The notes under the pieces were generated by a model that saw nothing but the letters and a program-made list of their open reading frames with translations, was not told where the DNA came from and searched no databases. Both the position numbers and the translations under genes were made by a program. DNA of 64,000 nt from positions 62,001 through 126,000 of the forward strand of contig JAJKFJ010022676.1 in NCBI GenBank assembly GCA_027382625.1. Reading direction: 5' to 3'. This stretch comes from Tetmemena sp. SeJ-2015 (Eukaryota; Ciliophora; Spirotrichea; Sporadotrichida; Oxytrichidae). Below are positions 10,548 through 22,576 of the stretch, piece by piece. Within the stretch, counting starts at the first letter, position 1. Each line of letters opens with the position of its first letter.

Positions 10548-13500
10548 TCATTGGTTCTTGAGTTAGGTTTATATAGAGGCCAATTCCTATTTGATTAACT
10601 TAGTGTTGCTCTTCAACTCCTCTTATATGTTGATGAGGATCTCTTCGCTGCTATAATATCATAAAATACAACTATAAGGGAGTGATTTTGCTATCCATAT
10701 TAGGAACATTTTGGATGGAGATGAGGTACTTGATTTTCTCCACATTCTTGATAGATGGCAGGAATTGGTTCTCGATTACCAGTTGCAGCTGCTCTCTCAG
10801 GATGGAAGGTTAGACTGTCTCAGCCACTCGCCCAAACGTCTGACCCATTATAGCAATAAGCATGTTCAAAAGCACCACCAGAAGGAGAATTAGATAAATG
10901 TTGTGACACTCTAAGTGTGGCATTTATAAGAATCGTGGTGTAAGCCAAGTAAGCCCAAAGATAATCTTCATCCTCAGACTCGTTATAAGCATCGTAGTTG
11001 AAATCACCTATAGCACTCAGGTAAGTGTAGCGAATGGTCATATCTCTTTATACTACTATATAAAGATTTAATTTATGAATGGACCCTATGACACTCCAGT
11101 AGGGGATATCACCCTTCAGCTTTCCCTCGTAGAGCTAATTCTGTCCAATTATATAGAAGGCATTTGCTGCTGAAGCCAAGCAGAATACGAAGATAACCAC
11201 AAAGCTCCTCATGTCAATGAGAATCTCCTTAATCATTCTGATGAGAGGGGCGGTTGCATCTATGATTCGGAAGAAGTAGAGGAACTTAAGCCACATCAGA
11301 GTTGAAGCGACCGCCTCGATCCTTCTAATTTGAGACACCTTGGTCATGTTCAAACACATAGCCACTACTACCAAGTTCAAACACACAGAAGAGATATCTA
11401 AGTAGCACCACATTCCTGTGAAGTAGACCAGTCGCTGCTGCCATACCCTCACCACTATAATCGCAAAGAAGTACCCGATGAAGAACAAAAGCTTATTAAG
11501 AAATAAGTGAGTAAGTAATTGATTGAGACATATTTAAAGCAGTATACAGATGATGATCATGGCTGCTTTCTGATCTCCCTCAAAGTGGATTTCATCTCCA
11601 CCCACAAAGTAGTTCTCGTTGTAGAAGATTAGTATCTCAAAGAGGGTATGATAGAGGATGTAAGGGATGAGAGTAAAGACAATAATCTTGAACTGGTACT
11701 AACTCCACAGAAATGACACTAGAATCTTCACTTGCTCAGTTTCGAAGAGCTGTAAGATTCTAAGTGGTTGCTTATGTTAAGCAAGAATTTGTAACCTTTT
11801 CCCTTGAGAGTTCAAGTATCCAATTCACGTCCAGGCCCTTTAAGATTACTGGTAGGGACTTAAAATGTAACATTCTTAAAGCGCCTTCATTTTTTGTGAC
11901 TAATCTTCCTCGGACTTATGATTCTGAGTGTGTGGTTTAGCATAAAGCTCCATCTGATTAGTGATGAATATCTTAGCTCTCTGCCTATGAGTTTGATGCT
12001 CCTTGCTTTAGAACGGCTTTAGAGCTTTTACAAAGTCCTCATCTAAGTAGGAAGTGTTGTGAGGGATATAAATGAATTTAAAGTATGATATCTACTATAA
12101 GGATAGTGATAAGGAAGTCAGAGGAGTCCCTCACCAGCAAGTGAAGAGTGTGGATGTGATTCATCTGGAAAGTCTTGAAAATAAATTGATATCTTAAAAA
12201 TATGCTTACTTTACTTTTTGAAGAAGCAACTGTCCAAGTACTGCTTGAAAGTGTTGAATTGCGTGAGCTTGGTGAAGACCTTTCTAAAATTGTAAGTGCT
12301 GGAGGACTTCTATCTTTGAGAGGTACTTCAGAATTACATTGATGCACTTCTAGTCGTTGTTCTCCAATGCTATGTGTAATCAATCCTATTTTAAGAAGCT
12401 CTCACTTTAAACTTGTGAATTATTAATGTAATGGAGTATTACCTTCTTTGTCCAGGAAGAGCAGATTCTCAAGCAGCCTTGGCTCTTGCTAGCTGTACAT
12501 CTCTAACAGATAATTTAGACTATTGATAGTCATTGGCCAAAAGGTGAAGCTCTGTCTAATTCTCTAAGATCCTGTGGGACAGCTCCAATGAGAATTTAAG
12601 ATACCGTCTTTAAAGCTAATAATATTTCAGTAAGAAGTTGTCATCGGAATACATTTGCGTTGCCAAATGATCATAGTATACGAGTTACAAGTAGCTAGTT
12701 CCTAGAGCGAGATGATTCCTGATAAGAATGAAGTCAAGTGAATCACTAATGCACCTGATGCCCTTGTCCAATCCGAAGAATAAGTACTTCGGGATGAAGC
12801 TCTCTACATCTAGAGAGTAAGTTACCGTTTTCATACTCGACTTTTCAATAAGAAGCTCATCGTTATTAAAACCTTCTTAATTTTTGTGAGCTTAGTTATT
12901 AAGGACATACAGGTGGCCAGCCTCATCAAAGAACTGGTGTGATTTGATTTCTGCGTCAAAGGAGGTTACCTCCATCTATCTCTCCAAGTCATAGACAATT
13001 ATGTTTTGCAATTACCCATGAAGAGTAAGAGTGATGCTGATCTTGTCATCGCACCTTCCAGAGACTTTAATCGAGCTAATCTCAGCCACTCCATCTTCAA
13101 CCACTGGTATTTCCACTTAGATCTTATTGAGCTATTTAGTCTATAAGTCGAAGTTAAATTAAATTTTGTCAAATACTTCATACAATTTAAAGTAAAAGGC
13201 TTGCTAATCATCCCATAGGAAAAGTTTAGAGAGTCCAAAGGAGAAGGACTTAAAAGTTTTGAAATCAGAGAGCTAGTCTAATAAATTCACAATGAAATAA
13301 CTCTTCTAATAACTCTCAAAGTCTTTGTTTGAGATGATTTGTTTGATTTAGTAGTTCCACAGTTACTTGGATTCTGTATACATCAACTCCTCCTTCCCAA
13401 GCAGAATGAATATCTTAAATTAGTAAACATCTATAAGTTGGTTTTAATCTTGGCGAGTGACCTCTGCTCTATGATGTTGAAGACTTTTTGATGAATTTTC

Positions 13501-16500
13501 TTCTGAATTGTAGACTTTCTCTGGGCTGCATGATTCTAAGGACTACTCATGAATTTTTTGAGAACATCGCTCTACTTCTCCTCCATCAACAGCAAGATCT
13601 CTCCCTTGTTATTGATTGAGTACGTATAGGTGTAGTTGTCTACTATATCATTTTCAATGAAAGCCTGTAAATTTTTCATGATAGCAGCTGCCCATGGATC
13701 CTCCTTTAAGACTTTGACTATTTCTAAAGTCCCAACTTCTCAAAGGCTTTGGGCTTGCATCTCATAAACCATCACTTTTTGGTCACTATCATACAATGAG
13801 GTAGCATATAATCTTAAATCTAAAGTCTATCGCTAGCTTTGAAGATGTACTTGAGTCCATCATGAGAACAGCAGATTGGGTCGCCCGAGGAATTTCCCAA
13901 ATCCTCATAGCTTACTCTACTTTGCACTTGACCCTTGAAGTTGTAAACGAAGTAGCGATATTCAAAGGGATACAAGCAATAGATCAACCACTGATTAGTA
14001 TCCTCAGTTTTCTAAAAGAGAGTAAATATCAATACTCTATTGATAACTATAGAGTGTAGAACTGCGTGATGTCAGTCTTTTCATTGATAGTCACTCGCTT
14101 CTAGTTTAGGAAGGGCATGATGATAGCCTTCTTAGGTGTGAAGTAGGAGCTGTCCTTGCGAAAGTAAATCACTCGACTGTAGTAGTGAGTTGCAAGAATA
14201 CCGAAGTAGGGCACGTATTAATTCACACTCAAGTCCAGACAGTCTTCAAACCCCAGGAACTTTATTCCTCCATCAGGTTAGTAGCTGAGCTGGATAACTT
14301 TATTCTTGAAATACATCAAACTGTCAACCAAGAGAGTAGTTCCACATTCCATCTCCCCGATGAACTCTGAGTTCTGCAACTGTGACTGATATAAGACGTT
14401 GTTTAAAACTTGCTGAACACTTTATAAATTAATAGTAATTTTGATTGTAGAAACCAGATTTAGCATCGAGCACTTTGATATAGTAAACCTTGCGGAAGCT
14501 CTCTTTTTTCAAGAGCAGTAAATATAGGTACTTGCGATCAGCCGAAAACTGGAGGATCTAAGTCCCAGGATGACTCTCCTTAAATTAGACCAAATTATAG
14601 AAATAAGGCTTTAAATTTGCATCCTTGTAGATATGAAACATTAAATAGAACTGTGTATTAAAATAGATCTCTTCTATCTTATAGGAGGAGAAAGAAATTT
14701 CAATCATAATTAGGTGCTTAGTAATATACAACTAATCATAAATTTTGAGGCGCCTGATGTTGTTAATAGTCTTATCGAGGAGGAAAAGTTTGTTGTCATC
14801 AAAAGCTTTAAGATGAGAGCATTCCCCTAGCTCTTTGAAGCCCTCATGCTAGCTCCACACATGCAACTTGTTTCTGAATTTCATAAACGCTATTGTTTTC
14901 AAGTTATAGTCATTCATAATTTTAAGATTCCTTTACACACATATATATCGCCATGTAATAATTTATTGTGCTCCTTTGCTGATGTGGACCTAACGTGGAG
15001 CTGATAGATCTGATAAGAGTTAAAAGTGGTATCTTGCGTCCGAAATATGAGCTACTTATCCAAGTTTTAGTTGTCTAGGTTAAGCAGATACAACTGAAAA
15101 GCTGCGCTTCACTCTATCAAATGTCAAATAGAACATATTCATGCTTCGAGATTAAAACTACGTTAAGGATTAATATGTCGAGATATGAAAGAAGACACTA
15201 AACTTTCATCCTTGCCCTTGTAGCTCAATCTATTAGCAATCTTCTCCTTGAACAGGTTAATAATGAAGATATCCTCTGTGTTTACTATGAAGGAGAGGTA
15301 GGGCCACTTAAACTCCTCCAGCAAGTAATAAGAGTAATAGTACTAGGTGTAATCTTCCTACTAAGCATCCACTATGTCAACGAATAGCTCAGTGTCTCTT
15401 TGAAAGATAGCATAGGTCTTATTATTGATCCACTTCAAGTCAAGGTACTTAAATGAGTTAGGTGTCGACTTTATCGAAATTTAAACCCAAAAAATATATG
15501 CGTATGGATGAATAGCTCATTTGATGATTTTAAGAAATCCTGTTCTTAAAATCCTAGTTATCGCTTCTGTAGAGAGTGAATTTCGTGTCATAGGGTTTAC
15601 TGCAAAGTCAAATTAGATATGATATGGAGTTCATCTTTTAAAAGGGCTAAGAAGTTACCATCAGAGGTGACTGCTACCTTGTGGACCAATTTATTCTTGA
15701 ACCAACTAAGTACCTCCTATCTATCCTCAAGGAACAAGATGGCATCAGTTTCAGTGGTGAGGATAATCTTCTTCATGTCTATTGATATCTTCGCCTTGAT
15801 CTGCTGCGCCTCCTTATTTTGAAAGCGTAGCGATTTGTAAAATGACACATCACCTATCTTTAACACGTCCACGTTCCTGTACTCTTTTCGTTTATTTAAT
15901 GAAAATGCTAAAATATTCCTTAAAATAGTTTACAGATGACTATTCCATCTGTGCCTTCTGTATTGATTCTAAATCCGATAATTCTCTCTACATTAACGTC
16001 GTTAATTGATTGGTCGAGTGTTACCATAAATATGCTGCATGTGGAATACTCTCTAAGGACTTGACTGCTTTGATCTGAGGTCGTAGAGATTTATCTATAA
16101 AGCATTGGATGATGACAATGGGGTTATCTATTAAATACCTGATGCTTCATTTGCGCAGCTAGTATGTGATCATTCTTGGAAAAACTCAGCTTTCATAAGA
16201 ATCAGTCATTCATAAATATTGAATCTTGAATTTTAAGCTTTTCTAGAGAAGCGAATTCTTGATGGTTGTAATTTGCAATTCAGAAAAAGACATTGATTCA
16301 AAGCTAAAGTTTACGCTTCTCTTTTTTAATTGTCTTCTGCTCTTTGATGTTCTGAAGGAGCTACAGCGGATCTGAAGATTCGAAAACCTACACCTCAGAC
16401 TCATTTACCCCTTGTATAGCAAAGTACTCTCTTCTATTCATTCAAGATGATCAGAGATATAATGTCTTAAATATGAGTACTCGCCAGAGGTGGAAAACTT

Positions 16501-17040
16501 GAAGTAGCCTCTCCTGTATTCTGGCAAAACAACCTGATGAATAAGTTCCAGCCCCACCCCTTGCGAGATCTTACGCAGACTGAACACAGACTTAGTGAGG
16601 AGCGCCTAGTGCTCGAACTCTACATCTCTTTGTGGGGGCCCTTCTTCCTAAATGTTATAGACCTCCATCTCCTCGGGGAATGCGTGATTCTCCCAAATTA
16701 ACACCTGATTTAAGTCCTTCGGGTAAAACCGAGCCAGCTGCACGTACAAATAAGTAAAAACTGTGAAATTTTCAATCTATTCATCTGTATATTTTCAGTA
16801 CAGAGCTATAAAACGCATGTAATAAGTATATCCAAGAAATAATACTGGGCAGCTGTAGTTGCACTCCATAGTTTTTGATGAACTACTTCTTCTCGCTCAT
16901 ATCAAAGTAAGAAGAACTTTGATCTTGGAGAGCGAGGGAGGGGTTCTGGCCACTGAATCTCTTATTGTTCAATCGAGAAGAGCTGTTCCTCGTCAGTTGC
17001 AACTGCGGAATTTATGAATTGACTTTCTACATTTTTAATA
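10548..17040 (-). CDS. Very large WD-like / ion-transport (TRP/polycystin-like) channel
   Basis: Minus-strand gene ending with TGA at 10548-10550. The C-terminal quarter is a six-helix ion channel. It includes VSFLWSQYQFKIIVFTLIPY, a segment at 11135-11488 with IGYFFAIIVVRVW, LDISSVCLNLVVVAMCLN, WLKFLYFFRIIDATAPLI and FVVIFVFCLASAANAFYII, and a last helix ILLLVVLLNMLIAIMGQTF. That last motif is typical of TRP/polycystin pores. A cytosolic coiled tail follows. The long upstream part (12-17 kb) shows repeating beta-type segments such as NIIVYDLERQMEVTSF and HQFFDEAGHLYVLN, resembling degenerate WD repeats. The start lies near 17.0 kb and was not fixed, and whether 15.9-17.0 kb belongs to the same gene is inferred from uninterrupted coding character. 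One in-frame TGA near 16.8 kb is unexplained and may sit in an IES. Confidence 0.55.
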
Positions 17041-17149
17041 ATCCAATCTAATAATCTGAAACAGTTTTAAGTCTTAACTTAAATAATCTCAATCAATAAT
17101 CAAGAAATATTAAATTTCACATCTCATAATGATGATAAGGAGTATTGTC

Positions 17150-19141
17150 TTTGTTAAGAAAAATTAATTTGAGAATCTACAGATGAATATCAAACCTATA
17201 TCATCATTCTTGAAGACGATATGCTAATCTCATACGGAAATGTTTGACAAGTCACTTTGAGTGAACTACTCAGACTCTGTGTCTTCACTTGCATCTGAGT
17301 TCTTCCTTCATAATATAAACTTTAAGGATTTATCAAATGATATTTCCTAGCAGGAGTTGCTGGAATGAAGTTCGACCCTATAATGTTTTGAGTCTTAAAA
17401 TAGCTTAGTCAGACGATTTTATTTAAGTCTGATAGAAAGCAGTATCATAGTTTCTCTTTGTCTTGGTGAAATTAGCCATCTTCTTGGTTGGTGTAATCTT
17501 GCCTGAATCTCGCTATTACAAGAATATGCTGCTAATGCCTTGACCTTACACCCCCTGAATAACCTACTGGCCATTTGAGTTTGCTTGTTTATCTTTCAAG
17601 TTCTGCCAGAAAAGCTTCTCCTCCTGCTTTTACTCATCGGGGGTGAGAGGCTTGGACTCGTTAGCTAGCTTTGCTCTGGCCTATTACTGTTGCTGAATTT
17701 TGAGGTTTCTCTCCATCTTCAGCCTCTTCACAAATGAAATCTTGTCCTCATCAGATTAGTAAGAGGGAGAAAGAATGAACTGCACTTTCTTCTTGCAAAT
17801 TAATTGATGATATAGAAATAATATTTTCTTAAACTTGCTTAGTTACTCATCCTTAGATTTCTTCTTAATGGAAGACTTGATATCTCTCTTCCTTTCCTAT
17901 TTTCAAATATTTCAAAACCTTATCATTTGAAAAATATTAAGGAGGGGAGCTAACTTCCTCTCTTAGTCCCACTAGCTTCAAGAAATTAAGAGTTTACTGG
18001 CTCTTGTTTTTGAATTCTGGCTCATAGAGAACAAACTTCTCCTAGGACTCTCTTCTTCTATTTTCTCCTACTTTACTTTCTGAAATATCGTTCAGTTGTT
18101 ATTTCCTTTCACAGGGGTTTTCATCAGACTGTTCAAGGACTGTATTTTAAGATTCCTTTTCAAATGATGGTCACTTTGCAAATTTAGATAAAGAAGCAAA
18201 TTTAAAAGATGGCTGCTTCTCTTAAGAAAGTTGCTCATTCTCAGTTTAAAAGTCTGTGCTTTATTCTCCCTCTGTCTGGTTTGAAAATAAATCTTGTGAT
18301 TGATAAGTGAACTATTGCGAGACTTCTTCAAAGAAAGGAAATACAATAAAACGGAAAATAAACAAAAAGGGTTTTCATATTGGACACCTGCATCTTTCTT
18401 CTCAGTTGGAGGTTTAATATTTTAGATAGTCAATTCCTCTGCCAATTATATAATCAACTCGCTCCTCTCTTCTTTAAATTCTCCTTATTCCATTACTTAA
18501 TCTTAATTTCCAGCCATTTCTGAATCTATACTTTCAGGATCCTATTTCCTTATTTCATTAATCGGTGTTTCTTAATGAAGTTCTTTTGCTTAAACCATTA
18601 GCTCGTGGTCGTTTGATATTTGTTGCGGAATAATCTCCTCATTTTCTTCTGCTTATTATTCATCTTGATGAATCTGAACTTATTTCTCCTGTTCAAAATT
18701 GACTGTAGTGGTAACTTCAGAGTGCATCTCTTCTTCGCTTTCCTTCTAATTTAAACTTCTCTCTTCTTCATCTTCATCTTATATGACTATAAATTTTTCC
18801 TAAGATTTTAACTCTGATAATGCAGGTTGTGCTTCAATTGCTTGAAATTGGTGTGCTTCATTGTCTATAGTCAGATCAATGATTTCACTTTCCACCAATT
18901 CTTCTTTTTCGCTAGCCTAGCCTTGAAGTAGCATTAAGTTTGAGTCGTTTACAGGCTACTCTTAAACTATTTGAAGATCTTTAGTTTCTTGAATCTCCTC
19001 TTCAACTTGTGAATCCTATTAAGAGGGAATGACTTCTTGTACTTCATAATCATCCTGAGAGTTTAATCCTAGCAGTTCTTGTCTTTCCCTCTCCAAGAAG
19101 GCCTGCAACTCTAGACTGGAGTCGGACGACATCTAGCTCAT
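17150..19141 (-). CDS. Acidic Gln/Glu-rich protein of unknown function
   Basis: Starts at 19141 (MSQMSSDSSLELQAFLERER) on the minus strand and runs with few breaks to about 17.2 kb. The N-terminal two thirds are strongly acidic and Gln-rich, many Gln from TAA/TAG. The C-terminal part is basic and helical (EDKISFVKRLKMERNLKIQQ, then TPDEQKQEEKLFWQNLKDK, KITPTKKMANFTKTKRNY). The opening loosely recalls a clathrin light chain, but no diagnostic motif follows. I do not recognise the family. The frame breaks near 17.9-18.5 kb, so inserts are likely there, and the stop is not fixed. Confidence 0.45.
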
Positions 19142-19337
19142 TCTAGATTCCTCATTATGCTTAGTTGTATTATTAACTTCTAATGATGCTGGTGTTACCG
19201 TTAAAGGGACTTTAAAAGTCTTAAGTTCCGGGTCTGACTCTGTACTGCTCCCGTTAAATAGCTTTAAAAATGGTAATTTGCTTATAGGATAATATCTTAA
19301 AAATGCTTCTTTACTATCTGCTTAGGCTCTTTCACTG

Positions 19338-20127
19338 ACTATTTAGCAGTTTAAAATTTGAAAGAATTTGAGATGAAGTATTACTTACCACTTAAATGTC
19401 TACCATCTCATTATAAATAAACACAAAATATTATTGTTTAATTGTTGCATCTAACTTTAATAAAAGGAGTTCATAGATTATTGATTGTAACTTTTAGAGT
19501 TAGAAGCATGAATCTACTACGACTATCCTACTTTGGTCTAAACTAAAATTGAAGAGTTGCTGTTCTCTTGACTTCCCTGCAAGAATTTCTAAATCTCCTC
19601 TCTGTTCGAAAGTAAGTTAAAAAACAACAATTAATTAGGTATTTATAAGAGAATTTAAGTTGGCTTGGGAAACTAGAGGCTTCTTCTAGGTAGCTGTGGG
19701 AGTACCAAGCAACTGCTGAAGTCTCTTTTGGCTTGAGCCAGCACCCATCCCTCTGATAGCTGTCTTATTCGGTGTTAACTTGGAAAATCAATTAAGCGAT
19801 ATATTTATAAAAATTAAATGTAATGAATTTATAATCCCATGGGTTGCTGGAAATTTCTTTGAGAGTTGAAAAGCTCGTTGACCTTCTACTGTATTCTCAG
19901 TACTTGCGAGTTGGGTATCTCTGCTTATTGAGAAATGAGCTCTCTTAACTTCTGCGGGTCGCTGCAGTAACTTGAATTCAAACTCAAGAAGGTTTAATTT
20001 ATAATATTTTAGTCCACAAATAAAAAATGAAAGCGTCATTCTTTTATAAGGTCTTGGTGGTGATGTTCTTCTCTGTGAACTTTTGAGAGTATTGTTTGAG
20101 ACCGAGATCGGCCAGCACTTCCTCCAT
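19338..20127 (-). CDS. SAM-domain protein
   Basis: Starts at 20127 on the minus strand (MEEVLADLGLKQYSQKFTEK), a typical SAM domain opening with a conserved YSQKF helix and an NITTKTL turn. After an insert (about 19980-20040) the frame resumes as SDPQKLRELISQQAEIPNSQ and QKVNELFNSQRNFQQ. It then continues as KLTPNKTAIRGMGAGSSQKR and LQQLLGTPTATQKKP. The C-terminal end is uncertain: a TGA in frame lies near 19338. A second insert around 19770-19850 is AT-rich and flanked by TTTCCA-like repeats, but the phase did not resolve exactly. Role unknown; SAM domains oligomerise or bind partners. Confidence 0.5.
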
Positions 20128-20383
20128 TTCCGCTAAACTAAGATAAAATAATTATTTTCCGCCAAACCACACCACTCACCCTCTACTCTAATTTAATTAC
20201 ATTCGCGTGAAGAAACAATCGAATCCTTAATTTATTGAGAGAGAAAAAATAATATATCCAAGTTGATCTAATCAAATAAGGTTAATGATAGAGCAAGATA
20301 AAATACGCAACCTCTGCTTGCTAATTAAATGATTGAGTTGATTTATTTAGCTTAACTTTACAATTTACTTTTATTAAAATTTC

Positions 20384-22403
20384 ATGGAGGCATCTTCAAC
20401 ATTTTTCACAAATCACAGATTAAAATAAACCTGACACTACTTAAAGTAATAAAGACTTATTTGGACAAGGCAAGAGCGTCGCAATAATTGGAGCAGGTCC
20501 AGTTGGCTACATTCTCTCCATCTTGCTTGCTCAGAGAGGGTATCAAGTTAAAATGTTTGAGAAGAGAGAAGACCCTCTTGAGCCCAATTATGGACAGGAC
20601 AGCGAGGGTAGGTCCACAAACTTCATGATTGCTTTGAGAGCTCACTCAGCTCTCAGAAGAATCAATATATTTCAATTTTTATGGATAATTAGAAGAGCGG
20701 GAGTGTTTGAAGAGGTTCTCCGAGTCTCGAAAAAGATTCTTTGGCAGAAATTTGTCTTCTAAAACTTGGATTCAGTCACCACCAACTATTTATTTATCAT
20801 ATACTAAGTAATTTACATTCTATATAGTAACCTATTTTGCAAATTTATTTATACTTTTGTAATATTTTGGGAGAGACAACACTAAGAACTCTATGAGTAT
20901 CAACAGAGCGGCTCTATAGAAAGTTCTTGCAAAGAGAGTGAAGGACTTCTAAGATTAGATAAAAGTCTAATACAACTCCAAGGTCAGAGACATCAACTTA
21001 GACTTAAATAATTTTCTTAAGGGAAATTAATTTTTGAACTTGGGAGCTGGAAGCTTTGTAGTTGAAGACAAAAATGGAGAGGAGACTAAACACAGTAGCT
21101 TTGATATGATATTCGCCTGCGATGGAACTTACTCACTCGTCAAAAATGATTTCATATCTTCTTCATCGACTATGAAGATATTAATGAGTTGTTGAAGACG
21201 CCTGAGTTCATTTAAGACATTTAGTACAGCGGTTATGGATACTGTGAGCTCTCTATACCTCCCAAAGATCAAGCAGATAGAAAGAGTGATCTTAATCAAG
21301 ATTCATTTCACATATAATGAAGTATTTATAGTGAGGAGGACTTATTCAGACTGGAAGAGGGATACTTCTATCACTGGCCCAGGTAAGACCTAGATACGCA
21401 TCTCTGGGCTATGCCCAATTATCAAGGAGACTACAACGTAGGTTTCTATCTTAAGATTAAAGGAGATAACTCTTACGAGTAAATTTAAAATGCCTCTTTA
21501 ATTTATTGAATTAAATTACATGCATTTACTTTAAGGATAATTATGAGGCTTTTGAGGAATTCATGCACTTGAACTACCCTGACTCTAAGTATCTCATGCC
21601 CAATCTCAAAGAAGCCCATAGCAAATGGCAACTAACAAGACTCATCAACATGATGCATAAACAAATAAAAGTGTCTTTTAGCTTATGTTTGATATTATGA
21701 AGTGCAGTCCTTGGAAGTTGGGGAAGTGGTGGCTGTTCGGAGACTCAGCACACACTATGAATCCTTTCCTCGGCCAGGGCTTCAATGGAGGAATGGAGGA
21801 GTGCCAAATCTTAGACGATCTGTTGGTTCAGTATGAGGGAGACTGGAATCTTGCGTATGATGAATTTTACGATTAAAGGAAGCAAGCAGTTGATAAGATT
21901 CACGACTTCTGCGAAATGTAGTTCAATCTTTTCAAGAGCCACTTCTGTGACCCAGATTCCTAACTTAAGCTTAAAATATTACAAAGTCTTTAGTCTTAAT
22001 GAAGTTGATCATCTCAGAGTATCTGAGCAATAACTACAAGGACATATACTCATTAAATTTTAACTTTGAAGCTTCATTTAGTCGTCTGTATTTATACTAG
22101 TCGGTAATTCAATACGTGAGATGGAACTTAATTCCACTAAAGCAATGTGTATCCAGGATTCCAGTTTAGAACGAACTCATCCTCGAGATACTGAAGACTG
22201 TCCCTGATATTATGACATTAGCTTAAAGCTCCCAACACAGTTAACAAGTAAGGGACATAGTGCAAAAGTATTCAGATGTTTTTGACATCAATCAAATTTA
22301 GCGCACCTCTTCTTCTAAGGCCGAAGTTTTCAAAGTCGAAGAGGATGTTAATTACTTCAAAAGATTTATGCCCTCTTATGAAGAAAGCCATGCTAGGCTT
22401 TGA
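20384..22403 (+). CDS. Kynurenine 3-monooxygenase-like FAD enzyme, copy 1
   Basis: FAD-dependent aromatic hydroxylase of the kynurenine pathway family. It shows the dinucleotide-binding motif AIIGAGPVGYILSILLAQRG, FEKREDP, GRSTNFMIALRAHSALR, NRAALQKVLAKRV and the DG motif FACDGTYSLVK. The second FAD motif is LFGDSAHTMNPFLGQGFNGG, followed by MEECQILDDLL. It ends in YFKRFMPSYEESHARL and TGA at 22401. The start at 20384 is the nearest upstream Met; the frame between 20384 and 20460 is not fully resolved. It is convergent with copy 2. It holds one IES (20655) in the ALR|RAGV codons but, unlike copies 2 and 3, lacks the IES just upstream. Other inserts lie near 20.77-20.87 and 21.48-21.55 kb. Confidence 0.8.
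20655..20690. other. Predicted IES, 36 bp, pointer AGAAGA
   Basis: AGAAGA at 20655-20660 and 20691-20696 inside the codons for SALR|RAGV of copy 1. No GT-AG ends. Confidence 0.85.
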
Positions 22404-22576
22404 AAAGATCCTCAAACTTATAAGCTGAAGTATTTCAAGATCAATTTAAAAATCCTGATCCTTGCTCTTTTTTTTCAATAAAAATATGCTCATAATTAAA
22501 GATACTAAATCATCCCTAAAATACAAATGAAATATCTAAAAGGCCACTTTAAAGAGAGGAGGATATTTATACTTTG

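Noticed and set aside
17150..19141. Calling the acidic gene a clathrin light chain.
   Set aside because: Only the first 20 residues resemble it; the expected heavy-chain-binding helix with conserved Trp residues is not seen.
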